Positions 16,851 to 26,352 of a stretch of 64,000 nucleotides of DNA are shown here, one piece after another. The stretch comes from Roseateles toxinivorans. Lineage in GTDB: Bacteria; Pseudomonadota; Gammaproteobacteria; Burkholderiales; Burkholderiaceae_C. The notes under the pieces were generated by a model. That model was not told the DNA's origin. It made no database searches and was given only the letters and a program-made list of their open reading frames with translations. The position numbers and the translations under genes were made by a program. Numbering within the stretch: position 1 is the stretch's first letter; each line of letters begins with the position of its first letter. The stretch is taken from contig NZ_SNXS01000001.1 of assembly GCF_004362525.1 (NCBI RefSeq), positions 544,520-608,519 of the forward strand, in the 5' to 3' direction.

Positions 16851-18536
16851 TTACATCCCCGCGTAGTTCGGCCCGCCACCGCCCTCGGGCGTGACCCAGA
16901 CGATGTTCTGTGTCGGGTCCTTGATGTCGCAGGTCTTGCAATGCACGCAGTTCTGCGCATTGATCTGCAGGCGGTCGCTGTTGTCGGCGTTCTTGACGAA
17001 CTCGTAGACGCCGGCCGGGCAGTAGCGGCTCTCCGGGCCGGCGTACTGCGCCAGGTTGATGGCCACCGGCACCGAGGCATCCTTCAAGGTCAGGTGGGCC
17101 GGCTGGTTCTCTTCGTGATTGGTGTTGCTGACGAAGACCGAGCTGAGTCGGTCGAAGGTCAGCTTGTTGTCGGGCTTCGGATACTCGATCTTGGGCATCT
17201 CGGCCGCCGGACGCAGGGCCAGGTGGTCGGGCTTCGTGCCATGCAGGGTCCAGGGCGGCACCTTGACGCCCAGCTTGGGCAGCAACCATTGCTCGATGCC
17301 GGTCATCAGATTGCCGATCAGCTTGCCCTTCTTGAACCAGAGCTTGAAGTTCTTCGTGCGCTCCAGCTCGGCATGCAGCCAGCTCTGCGCGAAGGCCACC
17401 GGATAGGCGCTCAGCTCGTCCTGCGCGCGGCCGGATTGCAGGGCGTCGAAGGCGGCCTCGGCGGCGAGCATGCCGGTCTTGATCGCCGCATGGCTGCCCT
17501 TGATGCGCGAGGCATTCAGCATGCCGGCCTCGCAGCCGACCAGGCAGCCGCCGGGGAACACCAGCTTGGGCAGGGCCTGCAGGCCGCCATTGTTGATCGC
17601 GCGGGCGCCATAGCCGATGCGCTTGCCGCCCTCGATATGCGCGCGAATGGCAGGGTGAGTCTTCCAGCGCTGCATCTCTTCGAAGGGGCTCATCCAGGGG
17701 TTCTGGTAGTCCAGGCCCAGCACATAGCCCAGGGTGACCTTGTTGCCCTCGAGGTGGTAGAGGAAGCCGCCGCCAAAGCTGTCATCGGCGATGGGCCAGC
17801 CGGCGGTGTGCACCACCTTGCCGGGCTGGGCCTTGTCGGCGGGCACTTCCCACAGCTCCTTGATGCCGATGGCATAGGTCTGCGGGTCGCGGCCCGCGTC
17901 GAGCTTGAACTTGGCGATCAACTGCTTGCCCAGATGGCCACGCGCTCCCTCCGCGAACACCGTGTACTTTCCGTGCAACTCCATGCCCAGCTGGAAGCCG
18001 TCGTGCGGCTGGCCGTCCTTGCCCACGCCCAGATTGCCGGTGGCCACGCCGCGTACGGCGCCGTCCTCGCCATAGACCACTTCGGCCGCGGTGAAGCCGG
18101 GGAAGATCTCGACGCCCAAGGCCTCGGCCTGCTCGCCCAGCCATTTGGTTACCGCACCCAGCGAGATGACGTAGTTGCCCTCGTTGTGGAAGCACTCGGG
18201 CACCAGGAAATCGGGCGTGCGGGTGCTGCCTGTTTCGTTCAGGAACAGGATGTCGTCGCTGGTCACCGGCTGCTTCAGCGGCGCGCCAAGCTCCTTCCAG
18301 TTCGGCAGCAATTCGTTCAGGCCGCGCGGGTCCATCACCGCGCCGGACAGGATGTGCGCACCGGGCTCGGAACCCTTTTCCAGCACCACCACCGACAGCT
18401 CAGCGCCCTTGGCGGCAGCGAGCTGCTTGAGCCGGATCGCCGTGGCCAGGCCGCCAGGGCCGGCACCGACGATGACAACGTCGTATTCCATCGCTTCACG
18501 GGGGCCGTACTGCGCAATCAATTCCTGGTTTGTCAT
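16851..18536 (-). CDS. etfD: Electron transfer flavoprotein-ubiquinone oxidoreductase
   Basis: A 561-residue ETF-QO that passes electrons from acyl-CoA dehydrogenases, through ETF, to ubiquinone at the inner membrane. The N-terminal FAD site is DVVIVGAGPGGLATAIRLK. The C-terminal 4Fe-4S ligands are in CPAGVYEF and CVHCKTCDIKDP. ATG at 18536 follows AAGGAACTCC. It converges on the adenylating enzyme with only 10 bases between stops. Together with nearby hotdog and CoA-transferase genes it points to fatty-acid or amino-acid oxidation. Confidence 0.95.
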   Translation of the reverse strand: MTNQELIAQYGPREAMEYDVVIVGAGPGGLATAIRLKQLAAAKGAELSVVVLEKGSEPGAHILSGAVMDPRGLNELLPNWKELGAPLKQPVTSDDILFLNETGSTRTPDFLVPECFHNEGNYVISLGAVTKWLGEQAEALGVEIFPGFTAAEVVYGEDGAVRGVATGNLGVGKDGQPHDGFQLGMELHGKYTVFAEGARGHLGKQLIAKFKLDAGRDPQTYAIGIKELWEVPADKAQPGKVVHTAGWPIADDSFGGGFLYHLEGNKVTLGYVLGLDYQNPWMSPFEEMQRWKTHPAIRAHIEGGKRIGYGARAINNGGLQALPKLVFPGGCLVGCEAGMLNASRIKGSHAAIKTGMLAAEAAFDALQSGRAQDELSAYPVAFAQSWLHAELERTKNFKLWFKKGKLIGNLMTGIEQWLLPKLGVKVPPWTLHGTKPDHLALRPAAEMPKIEYPKPDNKLTFDRLSSVFVSNTNHEENQPAHLTLKDASVPVAINLAQYAGPESRYCPAGVYEFVKNADNSDRLQINAQNCVHCKTCDIKDPTQNIVWVTPEGGGGPNYAGM

Positions 18537-18710
18537 GGAGTTCCTTGAGGAGGCTGCCGGTGAAGGCTTGCGCGGCATTTTAGCGGGGAAAGTGACAAAA
18601 AAAGAACGGTCGTGCTTTTGTCCGCAAGAGCCTGTGAAGGAGCCGTTTTTGCCTCGGCCGCAATGGCTTCGTGCTATCGTGATTGCAAGCTATCCAACCC
18701 CAAAAACACC

Positions 18711-19493
18711 ATGAGCTACAGCATTGATTTGTCGGGCCGTGTGGCCCTTGTGACCGGCGCTTCCAGCGGCCTGGGCACGCAGTTCGCCAAGGTCCTGGCC
18801 CATGCCGGCGCGGCCGTGGTCCTGGCCGGCCGGCGCACCGAAAGGCTGAAGACCCTGCGCGCCGAAATCGAGGCCGGCGGCGGCGACGCCCATGTGGTCG
18901 AACTCGACGTCACCGACCACGACAGCATCAAGTCGGCCGTGGCCCACGCCGAGACCGAGGTCGGCACCCTGGACATACTGATCAACAATTCCGGCGTCAG
19001 CACGACACAGAAGCTTGTCGATGTCAGTCCCGATGACTACGACTATGTGATGGACACCAATGCCAAGGGAGCCTTCTTCGTGGCCCAGGAGGTCGGCAAG
19101 CGCATGCTGGCGCGGGCGCGCGGCGCTGCACCCGGCACCTATCTGGGCGGACGCATCGTCAACATCGCCTCGATGGCCGGCCTGCGCGCGCTGAGCCAGA
19201 TCGGCGTCTATGCGATGAGCAAGGCGGCGGTCATCCATATGACCCGTGCGATGGCGCTGGAGTGGGGCAAGTACGGCATCAATGTCAACGCCATCTGCCC
19301 GGGCTATATCGACACCGAGATCAACCACCACCACTGGGCCACCGAGCAGGGCCAAAAGCTGATCAATATGCTGCCGCGCAAGCGCGTTGGACAGCCGCAG
19401 GATCTGGACGCGGTGCTGATGATGTTGTGCGCCAAGGAGAGCCACTTCATCAATGGCGCGGTGATACAGGCCGACGACGGTTTCGCGGTGTGA
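18711..19493 (+). CDS. SDR-family oxidoreductase
   Basis: A 260-residue classical short-chain dehydrogenase. The cofactor loop is TGASSGLG, followed by NNSGVS, the catalytic Ser in NIASMAG and Tyr/Lys in YAMSK. The arginines after the first strand (AGRRTERLK) suggest NADP(H). It starts at ATG 18711. It is followed closely by a YceH gene and a thioesterase, all in the same direction, so it may share their transcript. A 3-hydroxyacyl or 3-oxoacyl substrate is plausible but not shown. Confidence 0.88.
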   Translation: MSYSIDLSGRVALVTGASSGLGTQFAKVLAHAGAAVVLAGRRTERLKTLRAEIEAGGGDAHVVELDVTDHDSIKSAVAHAETEVGTLDILINNSGVSTTQKLVDVSPDDYDYVMDTNAKGAFFVAQEVGKRMLARARGAAPGTYLGGRIVNIASMAGLRALSQIGVYAMSKAAVIHMTRAMALEWGKYGINVNAICPGYIDTEINHHHWATEQGQKLINMLPRKRVGQPQDLDAVLMMLCAKESHFINGAVIQADDGFAV

Positions 19494-19497
19494 GCCT

Positions 19498-20157
19498 ATG
19501 AGGGAACTGTCTTTGCTGGAGGCCCGTGTCCTCGGTGTGCTGATCGAAAAAGCCCATACCGTGCCCGACAGCTACCCGCTGTCTCTGAACTCGCTGGTTG
19601 CCGGCTGCAACCAGAAGACCGCCCGCGACCCGGTGCTCAATGCCACCGATGCCGAGGTGCAGGTCGCCGTCGATGCGCTGAAGGGCCTGAACCTGGCCTT
19701 CGAGTCCAGCGGCTCGCGGGTCAGCCGCTATGAACACAATATGGGCCGCGTGATGGGCCTGCCCTCGCAGTCGGTCGCGGTGCTGGCGCTGCTGATGCTG
19801 CGCGGCCCGCAGACGAGCGCCGAGTTGCGCGCCAACACCGAGCGCCTGCACCGCTTTGCCGATGTGTCTTCGGTCGAAGGTTTTCTCGACGAACTGGCCG
19901 AGCGCAGCGCAGAAAAGGGCGGGCCGCTGGTCGTCAAGCTGCCGCGCGCGCCCGGTGCTCGCGAGTCGCGCTGGATGCATCTGCTGTGTGGTGCCATTGA
20001 CGTGAGTCAGATGATCAGCAGCGCCGCGCCCGAGGACTTCGTTGCTGCCAGCGAACTGGCCGCCTTGAAGGCGAACCAGGACCGGCTGATGCGCGAGGTC
20101 GAGGACTTGCGAGCGCTGGTCGAGCGGCTGTACACCGAGCTCGGCGTCAGCCGATAG
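19498..20157 (+). CDS. YceH/UPF0502 family protein
   Basis: A 219-residue protein of the DUF480 (YceH) family, built from two winged-helix-like repeats: SLLEARVLGVLIEKAHTVPD with the invariant YPLSLNSLVAGCNQKTARDP, and a second unit at SVAVLALLMLRGPQTSAELR. The C-terminal 30 residues look like a coiled coil (LKANQDRLMREVEDLRALVE). The family is widespread in proteobacteria and its role is not established. It starts 4 bases after the SDR stop. Confidence 0.9.
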   Translation: MRELSLLEARVLGVLIEKAHTVPDSYPLSLNSLVAGCNQKTARDPVLNATDAEVQVAVDALKGLNLAFESSGSRVSRYEHNMGRVMGLPSQSVAVLALLMLRGPQTSAELRANTERLHRFADVSSVEGFLDELAERSAEKGGPLVVKLPRAPGARESRWMHLLCGAIDVSQMISSAAPEDFVAASELAALKANQDRLMREVEDLRALVERLYTELGVSR

Positions 20158-20161
20158 CACC

Positions 20162-20581
20162 ATGCGCATCGACATTCCTGAACAGAAAAAGCTGGTCCAC
20201 GAGATGCGTATCCCCATCCGCTGGGGCGATATGGATGCGATGGGCCATGTCAACAACACGGTCTACTTCCGCTATCTGGAGATCTCGCGCATCCAGTGGC
20301 TGCATGAGCTGGGCGGCGCGCCCGACCCGTCGGGCCAGGGCCCGGTGATCGCCAATGCCTTCTGCAATTTCTACAAGCAGCTGGAGTACCCGGGCGAGAT
20401 CGTCGCCAGGCACTACGCCTGCAACCCGGGCCGCAGCAGTTTCGACACCTACATTACTCTGGAGCGGGTCGATGAACCCGGCGTGATCTATGCCGCCGGC
20501 GGCGCGACCACGGTGTGGGTGGACTTCCCGCAGCAGAAGTCGGTGCCGCTGCCGGACTGGCTGCGCGCGGCGGTGTCCTGA
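20162..20581 (+). CDS. Acyl-CoA thioesterase, 4HBT hotdog family
   Basis: A 139-residue single-domain hotdog protein of the YbgC/FadM type that hydrolyses acyl-CoA thioesters. The active-site block is IRWGDMDAMGHVNNTVYFRY, with the usual Asp and the helix EISRIQWLHEL. It begins 4 bases after the yceH stop, so the SDR, yceH and this gene form one run. The chain-length preference is not readable from sequence. Confidence 0.88.
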   Translation: MRIDIPEQKKLVHEMRIPIRWGDMDAMGHVNNTVYFRYLEISRIQWLHELGGAPDPSGQGPVIANAFCNFYKQLEYPGEIVARHYACNPGRSSFDTYITLERVDEPGVIYAAGGATTVWVDFPQQKSVPLPDWLRAAVS

Positions 20582-20678
20582 CCAGGGATTCTCCTCAGCC
20601 TCTTGACACAGGCTCTTGCTCACAATGCGCTTGGTGCAGCGGCCCCGTTAGCGGGCAGCGCCCTAACAGGGAGAATCC

Positions 20679-20933
20679 ATGTCGTTCAGCAAATCGTTTC
20701 TATTGATTCTGGCCGTACCGCTGTGCCTGGGCCTGCAGGCCTGCAGCAGCGTGCCCGAGGCCCCCGCTCAGGTGGCCAAGGCCGAGCCCTATGAGCCGCC
20801 CGAGCGCACCACCGGCAGCAATATCGCCAAGCGCTCGAAAGAGCCGGGCACCGGCGTCAAGGTGCTGTCGCCCGAGGCGATGGAGGCGGAGCGCAATCGC
20901 ATCAGCGAGACCTTCAAGTCCAAGGGCAACTGA
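20679..20933 (+). CDS. Small predicted lipoprotein
   Basis: An 84-residue lipoprotein with a short signal peptide and lipobox LQAC (cleavage before the Cys of ACSSVPEAP). The mature part is only about 60 residues, polar, proline-rich at first (AEPYEPPERTTGSNIAKR) and ending in a charged helix. Lipobox residue +2 is Ser, which suggests outer-membrane sorting. I do not recognise a function. A good ribosome site (AGGGAGAA) precedes the ATG. Confidence 0.75.
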   Translation: MSFSKSFLLILAVPLCLGLQACSSVPEAPAQVAKAEPYEPPERTTGSNIAKRSKEPGTGVKVLSPEAMEAERNRISETFKSKGN

Positions 20934-20956
20934 GGGAGCGAGGAGGGCCGGGCCGC

Positions 20957-21511
20957 TCAGGCCGACAGCAACTTGTTGACCAGCTCCGGCGTCGTCGCCG
21001 CGGCGTACTTCTTCATCAGCCGCGCGCGATAGATGTCCACCGTGCGCGGGCTGATGGCCAGCCGCTTGCCGATCAGCTTGCTGGTCTGGCCCTCGATCAG
21101 CAGCGCGGCGATCTCGCGCTCGCGGGCGGTCAGCTCGACCTTCAGCCTACGTTTGGCCGACAGGTCCTCGAAGCTCCAGATGCCCTCGGCATGGGGGTCG
21201 GTCGGGTCCAGCGCGCGGCCCGACACATGGCACCAGAACATCTGGCCCGAGCCGACGCGCCGCATCACCCGGTCGTCGGCGTAATAGCCCTCGGAGCCCA
21301 CCGCGTCAAGACTGGCGACGATGCGCTCACCGGTGCGCTCGAACTCCGCCTGGCTGGGATAGAGCACCTCGAAGCTCTGGCCGATCAGCCGTTCGCGCAC
21401 GGTACCGAACATGGCCACCAGCTGACGGTTGCAATCGACGATCAGCCGCTTGCGCGACAGCACCAGGCCGATCGGTGCCATCTCGAAGGCGGTGCGGTAG
21501 TCGAGCGTCAT
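20957..21511 (-). CDS. PAS-LuxR transcriptional regulator
   Basis: A 184-residue protein with one PAS domain (about residues 5-115, YRTAFEMAPIGLVLSRKRL) and a C-terminal LuxR/FixJ helix-turn-helix (about 120-180, LTAREREIAALLIEGQTSK and SPRTVDIYRARLMKKY). It has no receiver domain, so the PAS domain probably senses a ligand or redox state directly. It starts just after the stop of the hotdog gene on the same strand, so the two are probably cotranscribed and the thioesterase substrate may be linked to its signal. Confidence 0.88.
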   Translation of the reverse strand: MTLDYRTAFEMAPIGLVLSRKRLIVDCNRQLVAMFGTVRERLIGQSFEVLYPSQAEFERTGERIVASLDAVGSEGYYADDRVMRRVGSGQMFWCHVSGRALDPTDPHAEGIWSFEDLSAKRRLKVELTAREREIAALLIEGQTSKLIGKRLAISPRTVDIYRARLMKKYAAATTPELVNKLLSA

Positions 21512-21519
21512 CGGCCAGG

Positions 21520-21921
21520 TCAGAGCAGGGCGTAGGTCGTGGTCGCCTGAGCCGCCAGGCGGCCGTCCGGGTTGGCGATATCTATGCTGCCGAAGGCCAG
21601 GCTCTTGCCGCTGCGCAGCACGGTGGCGGTGACCAGGCAGTGGTCGCCCGAGACCGGGCGCAAGAAACTCGTCTGCAGTTGCACCGTCGTCATCGGCCGG
21701 AATTCGCCGAGCTCGACCATCATCGCCAGCACCATCGCCGTGTCGGCCGCGGCCATCGCCGCCTGGCCGCACATCACGCCGCCGACATGAACGAACTCGC
21801 GCTTCACGGGGAGCTTCAGCAAGACCCGGCCGGGCGCTGTCTCCAGCACCTCCAGGCCCATGGCGGTGATCCAGGGGGCGAAGATGCGAGGGATTTGTTC
21901 CTGTAGCTGGGCTGCATTCAT
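21520..21921 (-). CDS. PaaI-family hotdog thioesterase
   Basis: A 133-residue PaaI-like thioesterase. The active-site helix and loop are VHVGGVMCGQAAMAAADTAMV, with the catalytic acidic residue in AAAD, then TTVQLQTSFLRPVSGD. It starts at ATG 21921; the reading frame is open for another 15 codons upstream, but without homology. PaaI-type enzymes clear stalled aryl- or acyl-CoA. It precedes the PAS-LuxR gene by 8 bases. Confidence 0.85.
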   Translation of the reverse strand: MNAAQLQEQIPRIFAPWITAMGLEVLETAPGRVLLKLPVKREFVHVGGVMCGQAAMAAADTAMVLAMMVELGEFRPMTTVQLQTSFLRPVSGDHCLVTATVLRSGKSLAFGSIDIANPDGRLAAQATTTYALL

Positions 21922-22079
21922 GGTGGGCGGGCCGCAAGGCCGGGGATGGGGACGGAAATGAAGCATAGCCGCCTCCGGGCCGGACCTTAGTCAAATCTAC
22001 GTACTGCCCCGCGCCGGCGTTACGGTGTACGCTTTGGCGCGTTTTGCTTCACGCACGAATTCCTCTACCGGAGACAACG

Positions 22080-22787
22080 ATGAACAAGCTCTATCCCAGC
22101 GCCGCAGCCGCGCTGGATGGCATTGCCAAGGACGGCCAGCTGCTGGCCGTCGGCGGCTTCGGCCTTTGCGGCATTCCCGAGGCCTTGATCGCGGCGCTGC
22201 GCGACAGCGGCGCCAAGAACCTGACGGTGATTTCCAACAATGCCGGCGTCGATGGCTTCGGCCTGGGCCAGTTGCTGGAAACCCGCCAGATCAAGAAGAT
22301 GATCTCCAGCTATGTGGGCGAGAACAAGGAGTTCGAGCGCCAGTACCTGGCCGGCGAGCTGGAGCTGGAATTCACGCCCCAGGGCACCCTGGCCGAGAAG
22401 CTGCGCGCCGGTGGCGCCGGCATCCCGGCCTTCTTCACCCGCACCGGCGTGGGTACCATCGTGGCCGACGGCAAGGAACTGCGCGAATTCGACGGCTCGA
22501 CCTATGTGATGGAGCACGCGCTGCTGCCCGATGTTTCCCTGGTCAAGGCCTACAAGGCCGACAAGAGCGGCAATCTGGTGTTCCGCCGCACGGCGCGCAA
22601 CTTCAACCCGGCCGTGGCGATGGCAGGCAAGATCACCGTGGTCGAGGTCGAGCAGCTGGTCGAGGTCGGCGAGATCGATCCGGACGATGTGCATCTGGCG
22701 GGCATCTATGTGCACCGCATCGTCGTCAATGCAAATCCCGAGAAGCGCATTGAGAAGAGAACTCTGACCGAAAAGAAGGGAGCCTGA
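22080..22787 (+). CDS. scoA: 3-oxoacid CoA-transferase subunit A
   Basis: A 235-residue alpha subunit of a succinyl-CoA:3-ketoacid (or acetoacetate) CoA transferase. The glycine-rich start [18 protein letters not shown] and the block FTRTGVGT identify the family. The enzyme moves CoA between succinate/acetate and acetoacetate in ketone-body or PHB breakdown. It is followed after 2 bases by subunit B. The ORF could open at 22044, but family alignment favours 22080. Confidence 0.93.
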   Translation: MNKLYPSAAAALDGIAKDGQLLAVGGFGLCGIPEALIAALRDSGAKNLTVISNNAGVDGFGLGQLLETRQIKKMISSYVGENKEFERQYLAGELELEFTPQGTLAEKLRAGGAGIPAFFTRTGVGTIVADGKELREFDGSTYVMEHALLPDVSLVKAYKADKSGNLVFRRTARNFNPAVAMAGKITVVEVEQLVEVGEIDPDDVHLAGIYVHRIVVNANPEKRIEKRTLTEKKGA

Positions 22788-22789
22788 TC

Positions 22790-23428
22790 ATGGCCTGGAC
22801 ACAAGACCAAATGGCGGCCCGTGCGGCGCAGGAACTGCAAGACGGCTTCTACGTCAATCTGGGCATTGGCATCCCGACGCTCGTCGCCAACTTCGTGCCC
22901 GCCGACAAGGAAGTCTGGCTGCAGAGCGAGAACGGCATGCTGGGCATTGGCCCGTTCCCGACCGAGGACGAGGTCGACGCCGACCTGATCAATGCCGGCA
23001 AGCAGACGGTGACGACGATACCCGGCTCCAGCATCTTCGGCTCGCATGACAGCTTTGCGATGATCCGCGGCGGCAAGATCAATCTGTCCATCCTCGGCGC
23101 GATGCAGGTCAGCGAGAAGGGTGATCTGGCCAACTGGATGATTCCCGGCAAGATGGTCAAGGGCATGGGCGGCGCGATGGACCTGGTGGCCGGCGTCAAG
23201 CGCGTGATCGTGCTGATGGAGCATGTGGCCAAGAAGAAGGACGGCACCACCGACCTGAAGATCTTGCCCAGCTGCACGCTGCCGCTGACCGGCGTGGGCG
23301 TGGTCAACCGCATCATCACCGACCTGGCGGTGATGGACGTGACCCCGCAGGGCCTGAAGCTCGTGGAACTCGCCGAAGGCGTGAGCCGCGAAGAAGTGCA
23401 GGGCAAGACCGGTGTGCCGCTGATCTGA
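22790..23428 (+). CDS. scoB: 3-oxoacid CoA-transferase subunit B
   Basis: A 212-residue beta subunit. It contains the catalytic glutamate in [14 protein letters not shown] and the CoA-binding block [14 protein letters not shown]. In this family the Glu forms a CoA-thioester intermediate. It completes the heterodimer with the preceding gene. Its TGA overlaps the ATG of the LanC-like gene (TGATG), tying expression of the two together. Confidence 0.94.
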   Translation: MAWTQDQMAARAAQELQDGFYVNLGIGIPTLVANFVPADKEVWLQSENGMLGIGPFPTEDEVDADLINAGKQTVTTIPGSSIFGSHDSFAMIRGGKINLSILGAMQVSEKGDLANWMIPGKMVKGMGGAMDLVAGVKRVIVLMEHVAKKKDGTTDLKILPSCTLPLTGVGVVNRIITDLAVMDVTPQGLKLVELAEGVSREEVQGKTGVPLI

Positions 23429-24636
23429 TGCTGTACGACGCCTCCAGGCACGAGGCTCTGACGGGCGCTGCCTGGAGCGACGGCGCGGCGAAGGAGCAGA
23501 TCGAGCGCATCGCCGCCGATCTGCTGGCCGCCTTTTCGCCGCAGGATCTGTGGCCCAACCATCCGCTGGACCTCGATCCGAGCGAGGCAGATCTGCCCCG
23601 CGCCAATCTGTATTTCGGTGCCGGCGGCGTGATCTGGGCGCTGGAGCGATTGAAGGCACTTGGCGCGATCACCTTCGAGCAGGACTTCGGCCCCACCATC
23701 GCCACGCTGCCCGAGCGCAGCCATGTCTTCACAGACGAATGGGGCATGGGGCAGACCTCCTGGCTGATGGGTGAGACCGGCCTGCTGTTGCAGCACTGGC
23801 AACACGATCGCAGCGACGCCGTCGCCGATGCGCTTTACGCCAATGTGCAGGCCAATCTGCACCATCCTGCGCTGGAGTCGCTGCTGGGCTCGCCGGGCAG
23901 CATGCTGGCGGCGCTGTTCATGGCCGAAGCCAGCGACGATGCGCGCTGGCCTGCGCTGTTTCGGCAGGCGGTGCAAATCGTCTGGGACAGCATGACCTTT
24001 GATGCCGAGCTTGGCGTCTGGCAGTGGACGCAGGATCTGTACGGCCGCAAGAGCCAGTACCTCGGCGCCGCCCACGGCGTTGTCGGCAATGTGTTCCCGG
24101 TGCTGCGCGGCGCGCACCTGTTGCCGCCGGACCTGGTGCAGGGCTATCTCGAACGCACGGTGGCCATCCTGGCGCGCACGGCGCTGCGTGATGCCCAGGG
24201 CCGGGTGAACTGGCCGACTACGCCCTATGCGGCCCAGAACGGCGCCAAGCTGCCCCTGGTGCAGGACTGCCATGGCGCGCCGGGCATCATCTGCCGGCTG
24301 GCCGGGGCCCCGGCACACGCCGAATTGGATGAGCTGCTATCGGCCGCCGGCGAGCTGGTCTGGGCCGCAGGGCCGCTGATCAAGGGTCCGGGCCTGTGCC
24401 ATGGCACGGCCGGCAATGGCTATGCCTTGCTGAAGCTCTACCGCCGCAGCGATGACGAGCAATGGTTGGAGCGTGCCCGCGCCTTTGCAATGCACGCCGC
24501 GCTGCAGGGCGAGCAGATGGCCGCCAAGTACGGGCGCCGGCGCTACACGCTGTGGAACGGCGACCCTGGGCTGGCGCTGTTCCTGCAGTCCTGCCGCGAC
24601 GCCGACGCAGCTTTTCCTACGCTTGACTGCTTCTGA
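23428..24636 (+). CDS. LanC-like protein (lanthionine synthetase C-like)
   Basis: A 402-residue alpha/alpha-barrel protein of the LanC-like superfamily. The zinc ligands expected for this family are present as C281 in QDCHGAPG and C324-H325 in GLCHGTAGNGY, and the GAAHGVVGN repeat motif is also there. In lantibiotic clusters LanC adds Cys thiols to dehydroamino acids, but no precursor peptide, LanB or LanM lies nearby. Eukaryotic LANCL proteins act on dehydroalanine sites in damaged proteins using glutathione, so a repair role is possible. It is coupled to scoB by TGATG. Confidence 0.82.
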   Translation: MLYDASRHEALTGAAWSDGAAKEQIERIAADLLAAFSPQDLWPNHPLDLDPSEADLPRANLYFGAGGVIWALERLKALGAITFEQDFGPTIATLPERSHVFTDEWGMGQTSWLMGETGLLLQHWQHDRSDAVADALYANVQANLHHPALESLLGSPGSMLAALFMAEASDDARWPALFRQAVQIVWDSMTFDAELGVWQWTQDLYGRKSQYLGAAHGVVGNVFPVLRGAHLLPPDLVQGYLERTVAILARTALRDAQGRVNWPTTPYAAQNGAKLPLVQDCHGAPGIICRLAGAPAHAELDELLSAAGELVWAAGPLIKGPGLCHGTAGNGYALLKLYRRSDDEQWLERARAFAMHAALQGEQMAAKYGRRRYTLWNGDPGLALFLQSCRDADAAFPTLDCF

Positions 24637-24642
24637 CGATCA

Positions 24643-25689
24643 TTACGCGTGCTTCAAGGCACGCGCGCACTCTGGCACCAGCTCCGGCCCGCGGTAGATG
24701 AAACCGGTATAGACCTGCACCAGGTCGGCGCCGGCGGCGATCTTGGCCCGCGCATCGTCGCCGCTGAGCACGCCACCGACGCCGATGATCGGATAGTTGT
24801 GGCCCAGGGCCGCACGCAGCAGCCGTATCACCCGGTTGCTGGCCTCGAACACCGGCTTGCCGCTCAACCCGCCCATCTCTTCGGCATGGGGCATGCCCTT
24901 GACCGCGTCGCGGGCGATCGTTGTGTTGGTGGCGATCACGCCATCGATCTGGTGCTTCAGCAGGGTGGCCGCAATCACCGCGACTTGCGCCTCGTCCAGA
25001 TCGGGGGCGATCTTGACAAAGATGGGCACCGCGCGGCCATGCTTCTGGGCAAGCGCCGTCTTGCGCTGCTGCACCGCGCCGAGCAGCGCGTCGAGCGCGT
25101 CGTCGCTCTGCAGCTCGCGCAGATTCTTGGTGTTGGGGCTCGAGATATTGACCGTCACATAGTCGGCGTGCGGGTAGACGCCGTCCAGGCAATGCAGATA
25201 GTCGTCGACCGCGTTCTCTATCGGCGTGGCGGCGTTCTTGCCGATGTTCAGACCGATCAGGCCACCGGCGGCGCGAAAGCTGCGCGCGCGCAGCACATTG
25301 GCCAGAAAAGCATCCAGTCCCTCGTTGTTGAAGCCCAGCCGGTTGATCAACCCTTTGGCCTCGGGCAGACGGAACATGCGCGGCTTCGGATTGCCCGGCT
25401 GACCCTTGGGCGTGACCGTGCCGACCTCGATGAAGCCGAAGCCCATCGCGCCCAGGCCGTCGATGCAGCGGCCGTTCTTGTCCAGGCCGGCGGCCAGGCC
25501 GATGCGGTTCGGGAACTTCAGGCCCGCCACGGTCACCGGGTCCTGCACCCGGGTCTGCGACCACAGGCATTGCGCCGGCGTGTTCTGCAGCCGGGCAATG
25601 CTGCCCAAGGTCAATTCATGGGCCTGCTCGGGGTCCAGTCCGAACAGAAAGGGGCGGGTGAGGGCGTAGGGAATCAGGGCCATGGGCAT
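24643..25689 (-). CDS. pyrD: Dihydroorotate dehydrogenase (quinone), class 2
   Basis: A 348-residue class 2 dihydroorotate dehydrogenase, which oxidises dihydroorotate to orotate with FMN and passes electrons to ubiquinone at the inner membrane. The catalytic serine is in [12 protein letters not shown], and the FMN-phosphate site is [12 protein letters not shown]. The N-terminal helices ([21 protein letters not shown]) are the class 2 quinone-tunnel module. ATG at 25689 or 25683 could be used. It converges on the LanC-like gene. Confidence 0.95.
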   Translation of the reverse strand: MPMALIPYALTRPFLFGLDPEQAHELTLGSIARLQNTPAQCLWSQTRVQDPVTVAGLKFPNRIGLAAGLDKNGRCIDGLGAMGFGFIEVGTVTPKGQPGNPKPRMFRLPEAKGLINRLGFNNEGLDAFLANVLRARSFRAAGGLIGLNIGKNAATPIENAVDDYLHCLDGVYPHADYVTVNISSPNTKNLRELQSDDALDALLGAVQQRKTALAQKHGRAVPIFVKIAPDLDEAQVAVIAATLLKHQIDGVIATNTTIARDAVKGMPHAEEMGGLSGKPVFEASNRVIRLLRAALGHNYPIIGVGGVLSGDDARAKIAAGADLVQVYTGFIYRGPELVPECARALKHA

Positions 25690-25710
25690 GAGGGGAGTGA
25701 TCCGTGAATT

Positions 25711-25723
25711 GTCGCATTGCGAC
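25711..25723. promoter_or_regulatory. 13-bp palindrome between pyrD and tdk
   Basis: GTCGCATTGCGAC is a perfect odd palindrome (arms GTCGCA/TGCGAC around one T) in the 64-bp gap between two divergent nucleotide-metabolism genes. It could be a shared operator or part of a leader hairpin of either gene. Confidence 0.35.
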
Positions 25724-25753
25724 TTCCTGCGCTGCCCAGACGACAATATCGCC

Positions 25754-26314
25754 ATGGCCAAACTGTTTTTCCGCTACGCCGCCATGAATGCCGGCAAATC
25801 GACCGCCCTGCTCCAGGTTGCCCACAACTACGAGGAGCGGGGTCACCGCGTGCGCATCTTCACCTCCGCCACCGACAACCGTTACGGCCAGGGATTCGTG
25901 ACTTCGCGCCTGGGGCCGCAACGCGAGGCCGAGCTGTTCTCGCCCGAGACCGATTTCGCCGCCATCTTCGACGCTGCCGAGCGGGTGTCCTGCCTGCTGA
26001 TCGACGAGGCGCAATTCCTCACCGAGGCACAGGTCTGGGCCCTGCACGCCATTGCTCACATCAAGGGCACGCCGGTGATCTGCTACGGACTGCGCACCGA
26101 TTTTCGCGGCCAGCTCTTCCCCGGATCGGCCAGCCTGCTGGGCCTGGCCGACGAGATGGATGAGATGAAGACGATCTGCCACTGCGGCCGCAAGGCGACG
26201 ATGAATATGCGTGTCGATGAGCACATGAAGCGCGTCACCGAGGGCGCCCAGGTCGAGATCGGCGGCAATGCGCGCTACCGCGCGGTATGTGGCCGCTGCT
26301 TCCACAGCCTCTGA
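25754..26314 (+). CDS. tdk: Thymidine kinase
   Basis: A 186-residue type II thymidine kinase that phosphorylates thymidine with ATP for salvage. The P-loop is MNAGKST, Walker B is CLLIDEAQF, and four cysteines of the lasso zinc site are CHC and CGRC. The start at 25754 fits the family ([16 protein letters not shown]); the frame is open for 24 more codons. It is divergent from pyrD, an arrangement that groups pyrimidine synthesis and salvage. Confidence 0.95.
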   Translation: MAKLFFRYAAMNAGKSTALLQVAHNYEERGHRVRIFTSATDNRYGQGFVTSRLGPQREAELFSPETDFAAIFDAAERVSCLLIDEAQFLTEAQVWALHAIAHIKGTPVICYGLRTDFRGQLFPGSASLLGLADEMDEMKTICHCGRKATMNMRVDEHMKRVTEGAQVEIGGNARYRAVCGRCFHSL

Positions 26315-26352
26315 ATCGATAATGCCCTGAACAGCCTCTGGAGTACGCGACG

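Noticed and set aside
16941-18548. Long open frame on the plus strand opposite the ETF-QO gene
   Set aside because: It is antisense to a clearly conserved gene, and its His/Gln/Ala-rich composition is typical of high-GC shadow frames.
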